DNA from: Ornithodoros turicata
Taxonomy: Eukaryota; Arthropoda; Arachnida; Ixodida; Argasidae
Assembly: GCF_037126465.1 (NCBI RefSeq)
Contig: NC_088204.1
Coordinates: forward strand, 79,049,807 to 79,113,806
DNA: 64,000 bases
Direction of reading: 5' to 3'
Within the stretch, counting starts at the first letter, position 1, and each line of letters opens with the position of its first letter. Made by a program: the position numbers and the translations under genes. The notes under the pieces are model-generated. The model was given only the letters and a program-made list of their open reading frames with translations. It made no database searches and had not been told where the DNA came from. Below, piece after piece: positions 1 through 10,359 of this stretch.

Positions 1-619
1 GACCACCGCACCGTTTTATCATGTTTCTTATAAGGAATACTTCGTCTTCGAGCACGTTCTCGTTCTCAATAGCTTTGGTGGTGCTTTCTGCACGCGCACC
101 AAGTCCGCGCATAGTGCGCTGCCAAAGCTATTGAAAATGCGTAAGTGTACGTCACACGTTAGGTGTTAGGTCTTGTTGGTAGCATGAAGCACAGTGCGGG
201 CACAGAATGTCCGCTCACGACGGCCGTCGTTGCACAACGAGGCCATCCTGTAAGGCTTGTAAAGAAGAGAGGCAAAACTATCTTTGAGGCTATTAACGAC
301 AGCAATTATCACGGAACACACCCAAAACATTCACCTTCGCCCATAGATCTCCGCCATCGCATCGACGATTTGGCGTTAGCCAAGCCACGAGTGCGGCTAA
401 GCCAGGACGAAGCCGGGATTGGTCAGGGTTTGCCGACCACAGGACCGCCGTGCCAGGGAAATTAAAAAAATTGTTTTCTTAAAAACTACAAACAAATGGG
501 TGAAAATTTTACACATGTATGCTCCCTGTGCGGAAACGAACGCACAGCCCAAGCATGGCTCCATTCTGTCGCAGTCGAAAATCGGCGGAGCTGAGCTTTA
601 ACTAACTAAGACTAACTAA
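1..619. other. no recognisable gene; small hairpin
   Basis: No coding or RNA gene is recognised. Open frames here are at most 100 codons and show no family motif. A short inverted repeat has 12-bp arms at 67-78 (CAATAGCTTTGG) and 122-133, separated by 43 nt. Confidence 0.5.
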
Positions 620-860
620 GGGCTTAATCGTTTCATCGTCGTTACGGTCGTTACAAGCTAACGAGTGGCGGGAAATTCAAAAAGGCGGGCGGGAAATTTA
701 AAAAGGTGGGCACGTGATAAAACACGTGCACGGCGCTCTTCGCGCGGTACGTTAAGGCCGTGGTACACGTCACGCGCAATGTGTCACGTGCCCATCTTTT
801 TGAATCTTACGCCACTCGTTAGATTGTAACGACCGTAACGACGATGAAGCGATTAAGCCC
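620..860. mobile_element. MITE family B, copy 1 (241 bp)
   Basis: The element begins GGGCTTAATCG and ends with the complement of the same word. Terminal inverted repeats are about 50 bp and read through CGTCGTTACGGTCGTTAC. A second copy of exactly the same length lies at 6468-6708. The interior holds several CACGTG words. No coding capacity is seen, and no clean target duplication could be identified. Confidence 0.7.
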
Positions 861-1452
861 CCAGGGACATAGCAATGCAAACGCTGAACTTGGACTAACC
901 TAATACGCGCTGTTCAGTCGTGTCCGCACTGCTAAGCCAATCGGGCGCTAAAATGTGGCTTGCGTTCGCTAAACCGACTTGGACAGACATAGAGAATTCG
1001 TGAATTTGGGTGGTTAAATAGAAATGTGTTCTTAAATCTCCCCTGGCTTGTGTCTTGGAAGATCCTGGTGACGCAGACATGGGCGTACCGAGAGGGGAGC
1101 AAGGTCACTTGTGAAAATTTTGCACCCTTTATCCATAGGTCATGATTTTATTCTAATAATATGAACCTGTGAACACCCGCACGGTCCGCAGCGTCCGCCC
1201 CAGGGAAGGAGGTGAGGTGGATGCATGCTTTGCCCCCTGGAAGCACTTTGCTGTCCATCCCTCGGAAAAAAACTCCTATAGGAACGCCCCATGGACGCAG
1301 GTCCTGACAAAGACGCTTGAGGCGTGCCTGCAAGTGGACGACCTGTCGCCTCAGCCTCTTCACTGGTGGATTTCCTGGATCTATTTGAAACAACTTAAAG
1401 CACCATAAACGCGAAATACAATCACAATATAAGTGTGGTGAAAGAGGCGGTG

Positions 1453-1541
1453 AGTAATTGTCCGGCTTCAACGGTTCTGTGGTGAGCAATTGTCCGATGA
1501 GCAATTGTCCGGTGAGCAATTGTCCAGTGAGCAATTGTCCG
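1453..1541. repeat. 15-bp minisatellite, copy 1
   Basis: About five units of GTGAGCAATTGTCCG, slightly diverged. The matching array in the second duplication copy is at 4374-4464. Confidence 0.75.
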
Positions 1542-1586
1542 CGCCCCGAAGACTTCCGGTCCTTCCGCGACTAAGGATGCTCGGAA

Positions 1587-1790
1587 CCAGCCACCGTGCA
1601 GAATGATAGCTTTATTCACTTTCCTGATTTGTTGAAAACGGGAGGGTATACGCCTCTCTTTAGCAATTTGAATTGTCATAAAAAGGCGTATATACGGCTC
1701 TCTCTCTGTGTCTCTCTCTCCTGAAATCAGAAGTGATAGCAGTATCAGTCGCCAAAGCGGTTGGCGCAGTCCGTGTTTGCTGGGAAACCG
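1587..1790. mobile_element. diverged palindromic MITE related to family A
   Basis: The core TGATTTGTTGAAAACGGGAG followed by TACGCC is shared with family A, but the outer arms have diverged. The counterpart in the second tandem copy (about 4508-4652) has lost 77 bp from its right arm, at a junction with AA microhomology. Confidence 0.5.
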
Positions 1791-2617
1791 GGTGTCGTTT
1801 TGGAAACAAACCAGAAGCAGTGAAGAAGGGCATGTATATGGCCTTGTTCCACCAACGCTAGTTAACTTTGAACCGAGATCACCCGTTAACCTTGAAGTTA
1901 ACGCTTAATTCTTTGTTGTAAATTTTCGTTGGCGACGTGATGAATGTCTCGGTAGCAATAGCCTCCTTTTGTAACAATAATAACAGTTTAGTTATCACTT
2001 TCGTGAATGGGAGGAGGGACAAAAAGTCCAGAGGACTTGACTGGAAGACTTGAAAGACTAGGAGATGAAATTTCACTCTCTCCCGCGACCTACGCGGAGC
2101 GCGCGCTCGGCGTCCTGGCTCGCAGTGCCATCTGTTGCACGAGGACGAAGAATTTCCGAAGCATGCGGTCACGTGATACTGTCGCTGGTCCGGCGGCGTG
2201 ACAAAACACGTGAAAGCACGTGAATTCAACGCTAGAAAAGAAGAAGATGACGAAACGCTTATGCGATCATAGTGCTCCTGTCGTCTGCTCAACAGAACCG
2301 AGAGGCAAGAGAATAACGAATTGCTTTCCGTTGGTTTCGCTAAACAAAAAGCGCTACGTAGTTGACAAGCATGACATTTATTGCCAAGACAAACATCGTT
2401 CACGTTCATTAGCTTGTCATCATCCGCAGAGGCTGCCGTACGGCTCGCGAAAAGCACTGCTTTCCCCATAGCCTGCCATGTAAAAGCGCAAAATGTAAGA
2501 CAGCGCCGCCGTGCCATCTGTCGCGTAAAGTCTGCAACTGCCTTTTTTTCTCTCCCACAACGTGACAGTCTCTGGTAGCGCGCCGTCGCTTGCTTCTATG
2601 GGCAGTTTCACCTCCTA

Positions 2618-2745
2618 TGCCCGGATTCTCGATTCACCCTGAGTGCTAGCGCACGCGAAGGGGCCCTTCTGTCCATGCTTCGTGAATGGACGCAAGGGCC
2701 CCTGCGCGTACACTTCACCCTCAGGGCGGAGCGAGAATCCGAGCC
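2618..2745. mobile_element. 128-bp MITE with CTA target duplication
   Basis: Present in tandem copy 1 and absent at the equivalent site in copy 2 (near 5470). Ends share the inverted word CGGATTCTCG, and the interior has a second inverted pair (GGGGCCCTT and AAGGGCCCC). CTA flanks both sides (2615-2617, 2746-2748) and occurs once at the empty site. Confidence 0.7.
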
Positions 2746-2899
2746 CTAGTCTTCTTACTCCGTGATCATAGTGTAAGTGTTAATCGGTGTTGGTGAGACC
2801 GGACCTAAGTCTGCTCCTCTCTTCTTCTATTATCCATAGTGTGCTACTTCGGTTTTAGGTACTAGGTACATTTAGGTACTAGGTACTACTTAGGCACTA

Positions 2900-3149
2900 C
2901 ACTCTAAGAACAGAACTTCACCGCACAACACGCTGTGCGCCAACCATTGCCAGGAATGATAGCGTTATCGCTTCTGAATAGAAGAGAGAGGGGGGCGTAC
3001 GCCTTTTTGTGGCAATTTGGATATACGAAAATTGCCACAAAAAGGCGTACGCGCTCCTCCCTCTTGGAATCAGAAGCGCTAACCCTATACCATTCTTGGC
3101 AACGGTTGGCACACAGCATGCTACGCGGCGAAGTGATGTTTTTAGGGTG
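2900..3149. mobile_element. MITE family A2, copy 1 (250 bp)
   Basis: A near-complete palindrome starting CACTCTAAGAACAG and ending TTAGGGTG, flanked by TA (2898-2899, 3150-3151). Arms read AACTTCACCGCACAACACGC then GCGCCAACCATTGCCA. It shares its outer 35 bp with family A but has different inner arms. The duplicate copy is at 5623-5872. Confidence 0.75.
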
Positions 3150-3195
3150 TAGGTACATTTCAGCTGTCTTGTCCACAGTTCTTTCCTTTCTTCCT

Positions 3196-3415
3196 CCCTG
3201 TAGACACCAATATAGACGCGCCGTAATATGGAAAGTGTATGTGAGGGTCGCAAAGCTGTTATTTGTTAGTGACACGTCTGAGAATCTCCATGTGGCTAAC
3301 AGACGTTAAAACGCACGAACCTCTTCTTAATTTACGTACATCCAGCGGACTGTTTAGAGAATAACACGGTTGAGATTATAAGTCTAGTTTGCACAATGAA
3401 GCATTCAGTGTCGTA
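3196..3415. repeat. fragment of receptor-gene 3' flank
   Basis: This stretch matches 37629-37850 (the downstream flank of the full-length receptor gene at 38266-40443) and 5919-6138. Homology starts at TGTAGACACCAATATAGACG and stops where a family A MITE is inserted. Confidence 0.75.
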
Positions 3416-3711
3416 CACTCTTGAAAATGAACTTCACCGCATAGCGCGCTGATAGCCAACCACACTCTTAAAACTGAACTTCATTGCATAGCACGCTCCT
3501 AGCCAACCATCATCTCGAATGATATCGTTATCTGCCCTGATTTGTTGAAAACAGGAGGCGTACGCCTTTTTTGTGACACTTATGCTATTCATAATTGTCA
3601 CAGAAAAGGCGTACGCCTCCCGTTTTCAACAAATGAGGGCAGATAACGATATCATTCGAGATGATGGTTGGCTAGGAGCGTGCTATGCAGTGAAGTTCAG
3701 TTTTAAGAGTG
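3416..3711. mobile_element. family A MITE nested in a broken family A MITE
   Basis: The left arm of an outer copy (3416-3462) is followed by a complete 249-bp inner copy (3463-3711). The outer right arm is missing because the tandem duplication junction lies immediately after the inner copy. The inner copy is oriented opposite to its counterpart at 6186-6434, as its asymmetric central spacer shows. Confidence 0.75.
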
Positions 3712-3756
3712 TGGCGATGTCCTGTGTGTCCTGTGTCATGTGGCGATGTCCTATGA

Positions 3757-3812
3757 GTTCAGCGTTTGCATTGCTATGTCCCTGGGGACATAGCAATGCA
3801 AACGCTGAACTT
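3757..3812. repeat. palindrome at the duplication junction
   Basis: Two 27-bp arms (starting AGTTCAGCGTTTGC and ending GCAAACGCTGAACT) are separated by 2 nt, a perfect snap-back. The right arm is the beginning of tandem copy 2; at copy 1 only that arm exists. Confidence 0.8.
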
Positions 3813-6434
3813 GGACTAACCTAATACGCGCTGTTCAGTCGTGTCCGCCCTGCTAAGCCAATCGGGCGCTAAAATGTGGCTTGCGTTCGCTAAACCGACT
3901 TGGACAGACATAGAGAATTCGTGAATTTGGGTGGTTAAATAGAAATGTGTTCTTAAATCTCCCCTGGCTTGTGTCTTGGAAGATCCTGGTGACGCAGACA
4001 TGGGCGTACCGAGAGGAGAGCAAGGTCACTTGTGAAAATTTTGCATCCTTTATTCATAGGTCATGATTTTGTTCTAATAATATGAACCTGTGAACACCCG
4101 CACAGTCCGCAGCGTCCGCCCCAGGGAAGGAGGTGAGGTGGATGCATGCTTTGCCCCCTGGAAGCACTTTGCTGTCCATCCCTTGGAAAAAAACTCCTAT
4201 AGGAACGCCCCATGGACGCAGGTCCTGACAAAGACGCTTCAGGCGTGCCTGCAAGTGGACGACCTCTCGCCTCAGCCTCTTCACTGGTGGATTTCCTGGA
4301 TCTATTTGAAACAACTTAAAGCACCATAAACGCGAAATACAATCACAATATAAGTGTGGTGAAAGAGGCGGTGCGTAATTGTCCGGCTTCAACGGTTCTG
4401 TGGTGAGCAATTGTCCGGTGAGCAACTGTCCGGTGAGCAATTGTCCAGTGAGCAATTGTCCGCGCCCCGAAGACTTCCGGTCCTTCCGCGACTAAGGATG
4501 CTCGGAACCAGCCACCGTGCAGAATGATAGCTTTATTCACTTTCCTGATTTGTTGAAAACGGGAGGGTATACGCCTCTCTTTAGCAATTTGAATTGTCAT
4601 AAAAAGGCGTATATACGGCTCTCTCTCTGTGTCTCTCTCTCCTGAAATCAGAAACCAGAAGCGGTGAAGAAGGGCATGTATATGGCCTTGTTCCACCAAC
4701 GCTAGTTAACTTTGAACCGAGATCACCCGTTAACCTTGAAGTTAACGCTTAATTCTTTGTTGTAAATTTTCGTTGGCGACGTGATGAATGTCTCGGTAGC
4801 AATAGCCTCCTTTTGTAACAATAATAACAGTTTAGTTATCACTTTCGTGAATGGGAGGAGGGACAAAAAGTCCAGACGACTTGACTGGAAGACTTGAAAG
4901 ACTAGGAGATGAAATTTCACTCTCTCCCGCGACCGGAGAATATACGCGGAGCGCGCGCTCGGCGTCCTGGCTCGCAGTGCCATCTGTTGCACGAGGACGA
5001 AGAATTTCCGAAGCATGCGGTCACGTGATACTGTCGCTTGTCCGGCGGCGTGACTAAAACACGTGAAAGCACGTGAATTCAACGCTAGAAAAGAAGAAGA
5101 TGACGAAACGCTTACGCGATCATAGTGCTCCTGTCGTCTGCTCAACAGAACCGAGAGGCAAGAGAATAACGAATTGCTTTCCGTTGGTTTCGCTAAACAA
5201 AAAGCGCTACGTAGTTGACAAGCGTGACATTTATTGCCAAGACAAACATCGTTCACGTTCATTAGCTTGTCATCATCCGCAGAGGCTGCCGTACGGCTCG
5301 CGAAAAGCACTGCTTTCCCCATAGCCTCCCATGTAAAAGCGCAAAATGTAAGACATCGCCGCCGTGCCATCTGTCGCGTAAAGTCTGCAACTGCCTTTTT
5401 TTTCTCTCCCACAACGTGACAGTCTCTGGTCGCGCGCCGTCGCTTGCTTCTATGGGCAGTTTCACCTCCTAGTCTTCTTACTCCGTGATCATAGTGTAAG
5501 TGTTAATCGGTGTTGGTGAGACCGGACCTAAGTCTGCTCCTCTCTTCTTCTATTATCCATAGTGTGCTACTTGGGTTTTAGGTACTAGGCACATTTAGGC
5601 ACTAGGTACTACTTAGGCACTACACTCTAAGAACAGAACTTCACCGCACAACACGCTGTGCGCCAACCATTGCCAGGAATGATAGCGTTATCGCTTCTGA
5701 ATAGAAGAGAGAGGGGGGCGTACGCCTTTTTGTGGCAATTTGGATATACGAAACTTGCCACAAAAAGGCGTACGCGCTCCTCCCTCTTGGAATCAGAAGC
5801 GCTAACCCTATACCATTCTTGGCAACGGTTGGCACACAGCATGCTACGCGGCGAAGTGATGTTTTTAGGGTGTAGGTACATTTCAGCTGTCTTGTCCACA
5901 GTTCTTTCCTTTCTTCCTCCCTGTAGACACCAATATAGACGCGCCGTAATATGGAAAGTGTATGTGAGGGTCGCAAAGCTGTTATTTGTTAGTGACACGT
6001 CTGAGCATCTCCATGTGGCTAACAGACGTTACAACGCACGAACCTCTTCTTAATTTACGTACATCCAGCGGACTGTTTAGAGAATAACACGGTTGAGATT
6101 ATAAGTCTAGTTTGCACGATGAAGTATTCAGTGTCGTACACTCTTAAAAATGAACTTCACCGCATAGCGCGCTGATAGCCAACCACACTCTTAAAACTGA
6201 ACTTCACTGCATAGCACGCTCCTAGCCAACCATCATCTCGAATGATATCGTCATCTGCCCTCATTTGTTGAAAACGGGAGGCGTACGCCTTTTCTGTGAC
6301 AATTATGAATAGCATAAGTGTCACAAAAAAGGCGTACGCCTCCCGTTTTCAACAAATCAGGGCAGATAACGATATCATTCGATATGATGTTTGGCTAGGA
6401 GCGTGCTATGCTGTGAAGTTCATTTTTAAGAGTG
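3785..6434. repeat. tandem duplication, copy 2
   Basis: Second copy of the 864-3711 unit. It carries the minisatellite (4374-4464), the truncated diverged MITE (4508-4652), an A2 MITE (5623-5872), the receptor flank fragment (5919-6138) and the inner family A MITE (6186-6434). Unlike copy 1 it continues without a break into the rest of the segmental duplication of the receptor 3' end. Confidence 0.85.
5623..5872. mobile_element. MITE family A2, copy 2 (250 bp)
   Basis: Duplicate of the element at 2900-3149, flanked by TA on both sides, with only scattered substitutions. Confidence 0.75.
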
Positions 6435-6900
6435 CATCATCTCGAATGATATCGGTATCTGCCCTGGGGGCTTAATCGCTTCATCGTCGTTACGGTCGTT
6501 ACAAGCTAACGAGTGGCGGGAAGTTCAAAAAGGTGGGCACGTGACACATTGCGCGTGACGTGTACCACGGCCTTCACGTATCGCGCGAAGAGCGCCGTGC
6601 ACGTATTTTATCACGTGCTCACTTTTTTAAATTTCCCGCCTGCCTTTTTGAATTTCCCGCCACTCGTTAGCTTGTACCGACCGTAACGACGATAAAGCGA
6701 TTAAGCCCTCAGAGGGCTTTGTTGAGGGATTTGTTGAAAACCGGAGGCGTACGCCTTTTTTGTGACATTTATGCGGTTCATAATTGTCACAAAAAAGGCG
6801 TACGCCTCCCATTTTCAACAAATCAGCGCAGATAACGATATCATTCGAGATGATGGTTGGCTATCAGCGTGCTATGTGGTGAAGTTCATTTTTAAGAATG
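6139..6900. mobile_element. outer family A MITE containing two further MITEs
   Basis: The outer element is flanked by TA (6137-6138, 6901-6902). It is interrupted by an inner family A copy at 6186-6434, with CA duplicated at 6184-6185 and 6435-6436, and by family B copy 2 at 6468-6708. Order of events: outer A first, then the inner A and B insertions in either order. Confidence 0.8.
6468..6708. mobile_element. MITE family B, copy 2 (241 bp)
   Basis: Same length and terminal words as 620-860, in the opposite orientation relative to its internal asymmetry. It sits inside the outer family A MITE. About 20 bp of unexplained sequence follow before the host MITE resumes at TTTGTTGAAAAC. Confidence 0.7.
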
Positions 6901-7000
6901 TAGCCAGACCTCCAAGGTAGGGGGTGGATGGCTCTATACGAACACTCCCCCCCCCCCTGCCCTGATACTGGGTTCGACAACACACACGTACTTGTACATA

Positions 7001-7249
7001 CACTCTTAAAAATGAACTTCACCGCATAGCACGCTCCTAGCCAACCAGTATCTCGAATGATATCGTTATCTGCCCTGATTTGTTGAAAACAGGGGGCGTA
7101 CGCCTTTTCTGTGACAATTATGAACAGCATAAGTGTCACAGAAATGGCGTACGCCCCCCGTTTTCAACAAATCAGGGCAGATAACGATATCATTCGAGAT
7201 AATGGTTGGCTAGGAGCGTGCTATGCGGTGAAGTTCATTTTTAAGAGTG
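7001..7249. mobile_element. MITE family A (249 bp), TA target duplication
   Basis: Starts CACTCTTAAAAATGAACTTC and ends with the complement; almost the whole element is a palindrome around the spacer AATTATGAACAGCATAAGTG. TA is duplicated (6999-7000, 7250-7251), and the empty site at about 37950 has one TA, which proves both the boundaries and the duplication. It differs from the copy at 42038-42286 by one base in 249. Confidence 0.9.
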
Positions 7250-7554
7250 TACTGCAAAATGCCGAAAAAGGAACGAAAATAATTTATTTGGACTTTCACA
7301 GTATCGATTACACGTATAGGTTGTCATGGGCAATGAGCTGATGTCACGAGATTGGAAGCATGAACTGCAAGAACTTTCGTGATCGTCACACTTGTCCCCT
7401 CCTTCCCCCCCCCCCCCTCATATATTATGTTCTCCTCGGATTTGCACAATTTGCGTCAGTTGGTCCGTGGCAGGTAGGGGGGTCTCGACACCTCCTAGCC
7501 CCCCCCCCCCCCGTGGCTACGCCACTGGAAAACAGTCGTAATAAACTGTAGGCC

Positions 7555-7897
7555 TTAGCAGTGGGTTTCCTTCGGGTCTTCCGCTTTCTTGCACGTCCTC
7601 TCGAGAGAACGCCGTTCTCTCAAAGCCAGTGGCTGTACTGACGTCGAAGCCGTCGGACCAGACGTCTCCTGCTCCGACTTCTTCTTTTTCGGAAGGAACC
7701 GCTGCCGAAGGTCAGAAAACACTGATTTCTTGCACGCGAAGGCGGCGAATAAGAAGGCGCCTTGTAACCCGGATAACACGATGAACGGGTACCAGAGCCA
7801 CCGCGAGGCTGTCAGCGCCGCCGCGAACCCGAACGCCCAGGTCAGGCCAAACGCTAGGACTAACTTCACGTAAAGAAGGAACGGGATACCTGGGTAT
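7555..7897 (-). pseudogene. receptor C-terminal fragment (TM6-TM7 and tail)
   Basis: The minus strand encodes the last 109 or so residues of the receptor at 38266-40443: helix 6 (WAFGFAAALTA), helix 7 (VLSGLQGAFLFAAF) and the cytoplasmic tail through KKKKSEQETSGPTASTSV. The frame is open, with two extra residues (LA versus none before RERRSL) and DP in place of YS near the end. No ectodomain or helices 1-5 precede it, so it cannot make a receptor. It is the 5' limit of a segmental duplication that also carries the 3' flank. Confidence 0.85.
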
Positions 7898-8018
7898 AAC
7901 CAGACGTTTAGTCCACCGACTTTGCTGTATTGCAGTTATTACACACTGCTGTTCAAAGTCTCCTAGTTCTTTCTTGAACACACAAACTACAGTAATTGGT
8001 AACACTTCTTGTGGGTCT

Positions 8019-8834
8019 CAGTGCCGTATATTAAAAGGGAGTCTGGCCATTGGGAGGAGTCACAAAAAGAGGCTCGACCTGTCAATCACAGTTTCGCTCC
8101 TCTGATTGGTTTGCTTTTTACCAAGGGGGTCACCATGACACCATACTGCCACCCAAAATGGCGACGAAAACAAACACAGTGAAGCGGGGATTTCGTGACA
8201 AAAAATTTTCACAGGTTAGCCTGATTTTACGCTGCAAACGTACATCCTAATATAAGTTTCTCGGAAATCAGTTTCATCTTATGCTCATCCATCGATATCT
8301 AAATGAAAATAATACGTTTTGTCGACGGTGTTAGGCCTAGTGAACACGGCGATCACAACGAAACCATAACAAAAACGGCGCTGTGCTGTACAATCTTATA
8401 TTTAATTGTTGGATTTCATGGATATAAACACTCTTGCCTTTTATATTCAAACTATTCATGTAGATTTGTTTAAAAAACATACCAACGACAGAATCTGTCC
8501 CAGCAGGTGGTTCTGCCGGCAGTGGTACAACGACGGAAGCAGACGACAGTTCCCGATGTGCCTTACGCTCCCTAGGTGGCGCACATCAAATTTGCACCAA
8601 AAATCCACTAGTTTTGCAGATTGCGTGAGGTATCCATTTCAATCCCATCCAATCCACTTGCCACCCAAAATGGCGCTGCCCATGTTGGATACAGGGACAA
8701 ATAGTGAGGATATGTTGATTGATAGCGCCCTATATTTCAGAACTCTATTGGTCGGAAAGCTGAAAAAGTGGGTGGAGCTTCAGGTATAGGTATGACCCAT
8801 TAATGGCCAGACTCCCTTTTAATATACGGCTCTG
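8019..8834. mobile_element. non-autonomous hAT element (816 bp)
   Basis: Ends are CAGTGCCGTATATTAAAAGG at the left and the complement of CAGAGCCGTATATTAAAAGG at the right; the repeats continue through GGAGTCTGGCCATT. A perfect 8-bp duplication GTGGGTCT lies at 8011-8018 and 8835-8842, which together with the CAG termini is the hAT signature. The longest open frame (127 codons, 8406-8789) is not transposase-like. A lone left end of the same family is at 45861-45895. Confidence 0.85.
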
Positions 8835-9039
8835 GTGGGTCTAACAAGCTAGCACATCATATAACTGGAAAGACAGAGAGAGAGAGAAAAAAAGAAATAA
8901 TCACCCGTGCACATTGCATTTTTATTATGTATTTGCCACAAAGTAATAGGGACCAATGACAACAAGCCACTGTTTGTGGCCCCCTACAGTTGCATCATCG
9001 TCGTCAGGATATTATGCGCGAACACGCAAAATACACACA

Positions 9040-10355
9040 AACCGAAGAAATGCAGACAAAATGCACTTACGATAGGTTAACAAAACTTATACAAAAATAT
9101 CTCGCGACGCTACTTTCGAAGGAGTTTCGCATATCTGGGGCAATTGTGTTCAAAAGTCGTGGAAGTGTTTCTTGCATCAGTTGAGTACCAAATGAAGTTC
9201 TACATTCTTCAAAAGTCCAAGGCGCGACGAATAATGGCACACATTTGTTAACAAATTAGCAAGCACAAGAAATACCGGATTATTGTTTGCAACAGCTTCT
9301 CGGTAGGTCTAGCACTGTAATTGTATATGAAATGAATAGGTACAATATTATGCTTTTCGGATAAACCAGTTATTGCGCAGTAATCTTTCTACAATACGGA
9401 TAAACTTTTTTTTTACAATAAATATATGGTCTAAAACACTTACATGCTGTGCCGCATGCAACGCAACACTAGTTTACACGAGGAAACATTACAGCATAAT
9501 ATATCACAAATAAAACCTTAATAGGGACTAGAAGCTTGTCTCAATAAATCATGCCAACAGCTGAAGATTCTCAAACGCACAAGATTAACATGATTTTTTT
9601 TTCAGCTCATTGTTGCTGAAAATATAATGCCAAGCATCTTAACACTTTGAACAAGTTCCCAACCGGCTTCTCCCACAGAAATAACTCAGAATATGCAAAA
9701 TAGTATTCTTGTTCTTTGGTTGAAACGAAACAGCTTTCGTTTCGCATACATTGATTTTCAACATATTTCGTTTAGACCAGGTAGACAGGCCCTGTAAGAC
9801 GTCGTTAGCTTTTTCAACAATTTCATCGCTGTTTTTCCCAGTAGAAAACATGCTATGTCATCGGTGTATATAATTAATTTCATATCCCGACATATGTTTA
9901 CGGTATCATTGATATATAATATAAAGATCAAGATCGGCCGAGCGTTCAAAGACACGGCCCACCCAGGGGCCTAATATATTTCCCTGGGGTGCACCACTTT
10001 TAATACTTTTAATAGAAGAATACTAGTTTTTTTTATAGCAAACACAGTGTTGACGGTGAGAGAAGGTGTGAAGTCAGAAGGGATAGAGAGACAGCACGTA
10101 TGCCATAACCAGTGAGCTTTTGTTTCAGTATAATATGACTAATGCTGTCGAAAGCCTCTGTAGAATCTACAAAAACACCAAGAGTGAGCCCTCTGTTTTT
10201 CAAAATTTTGAAGTATTATCTCCTTTTGTTTTATCAACCACAAAGGCAGTCTTTGTCGACCTTTGTTTGCAAAATATTGCTTACGAAATATTTTGTGATA
10301 TGAAGAAGTAACACGTACAAAATGAACTATATGTGAAGAAAGTTTGGTGTGTACA
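9040..10355 (-). mobile_element. decayed LINE reverse transcriptase (LINE 1)
   Basis: Reading the minus strand across frameshifts and stops gives, in order: an upstream fingers region like ISQN..AIFCKQRSTKTAF (near 10290), palm motif A as FVDSTEAFDSISHIILKQKL (near 10170), motif B as GAPQGNILGP (near 9975), motif C as YTDD (near 9870) and a downstream WSKRNMLKIN-like thumb motif (near 9780). This is a non-LTR reverse transcriptase of the Jockey/CR1 type. It is 5' truncated and interrupted, so inactive. The hAT element at 8019-8834 lies just beyond its 3' side. Confidence 0.7.
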
Positions 10356-10359
10356 TTAA

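Larger units (their letters stand above)
864..3711. repeat. tandem duplication, copy 1
   Basis: This block is repeated at 3785-6434 with an offset of 2921 bp at the left edge. Copy 1 has 77 bp (1733-1809) and a 131-bp MITE-plus-target-duplication (2618-2748) that copy 2 lacks; copy 2 has 9 extra bases near 4937. The unit carries a 15-bp minisatellite, a diverged MITE, a family A2 MITE, a fragment of receptor 3' flank and a nested family A MITE. Open frames of 60-230 codons in the unit resemble no known protein. Confidence 0.85.
5919..7897 (-). repeat. segmental copy of receptor 3' end and flank
   Basis: Colinear with 37629-38602, which holds the last coding part and downstream flank of the receptor gene at 38266-40443. 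Two MITE insertions (6139-6900 and 7001-7249) are present here and absent there. Homology ends near 7897 within the codons before transmembrane helix 6. Confidence 0.85.

Noticed and set aside
1169..1408. 79-codon frame kept open in both tandem copies
   Set aside because: The two copies are too similar for frame conservation to be informative, and the opposite strand is equally open. No motif.
1879..2517. 212-codon minus-strand frame
   Set aside because: It runs through low-complexity Ser-rich and repeat sequence; the copy in the second tandem unit diverges by indels. No family signature.
2904..3309. Overlapping open frames of 110-130 codons on both strands
   Set aside because: They are readings through a palindromic MITE, so both strands show the same words; the duplicates at 5627-6053 change in step. 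No protein family or codon bias.
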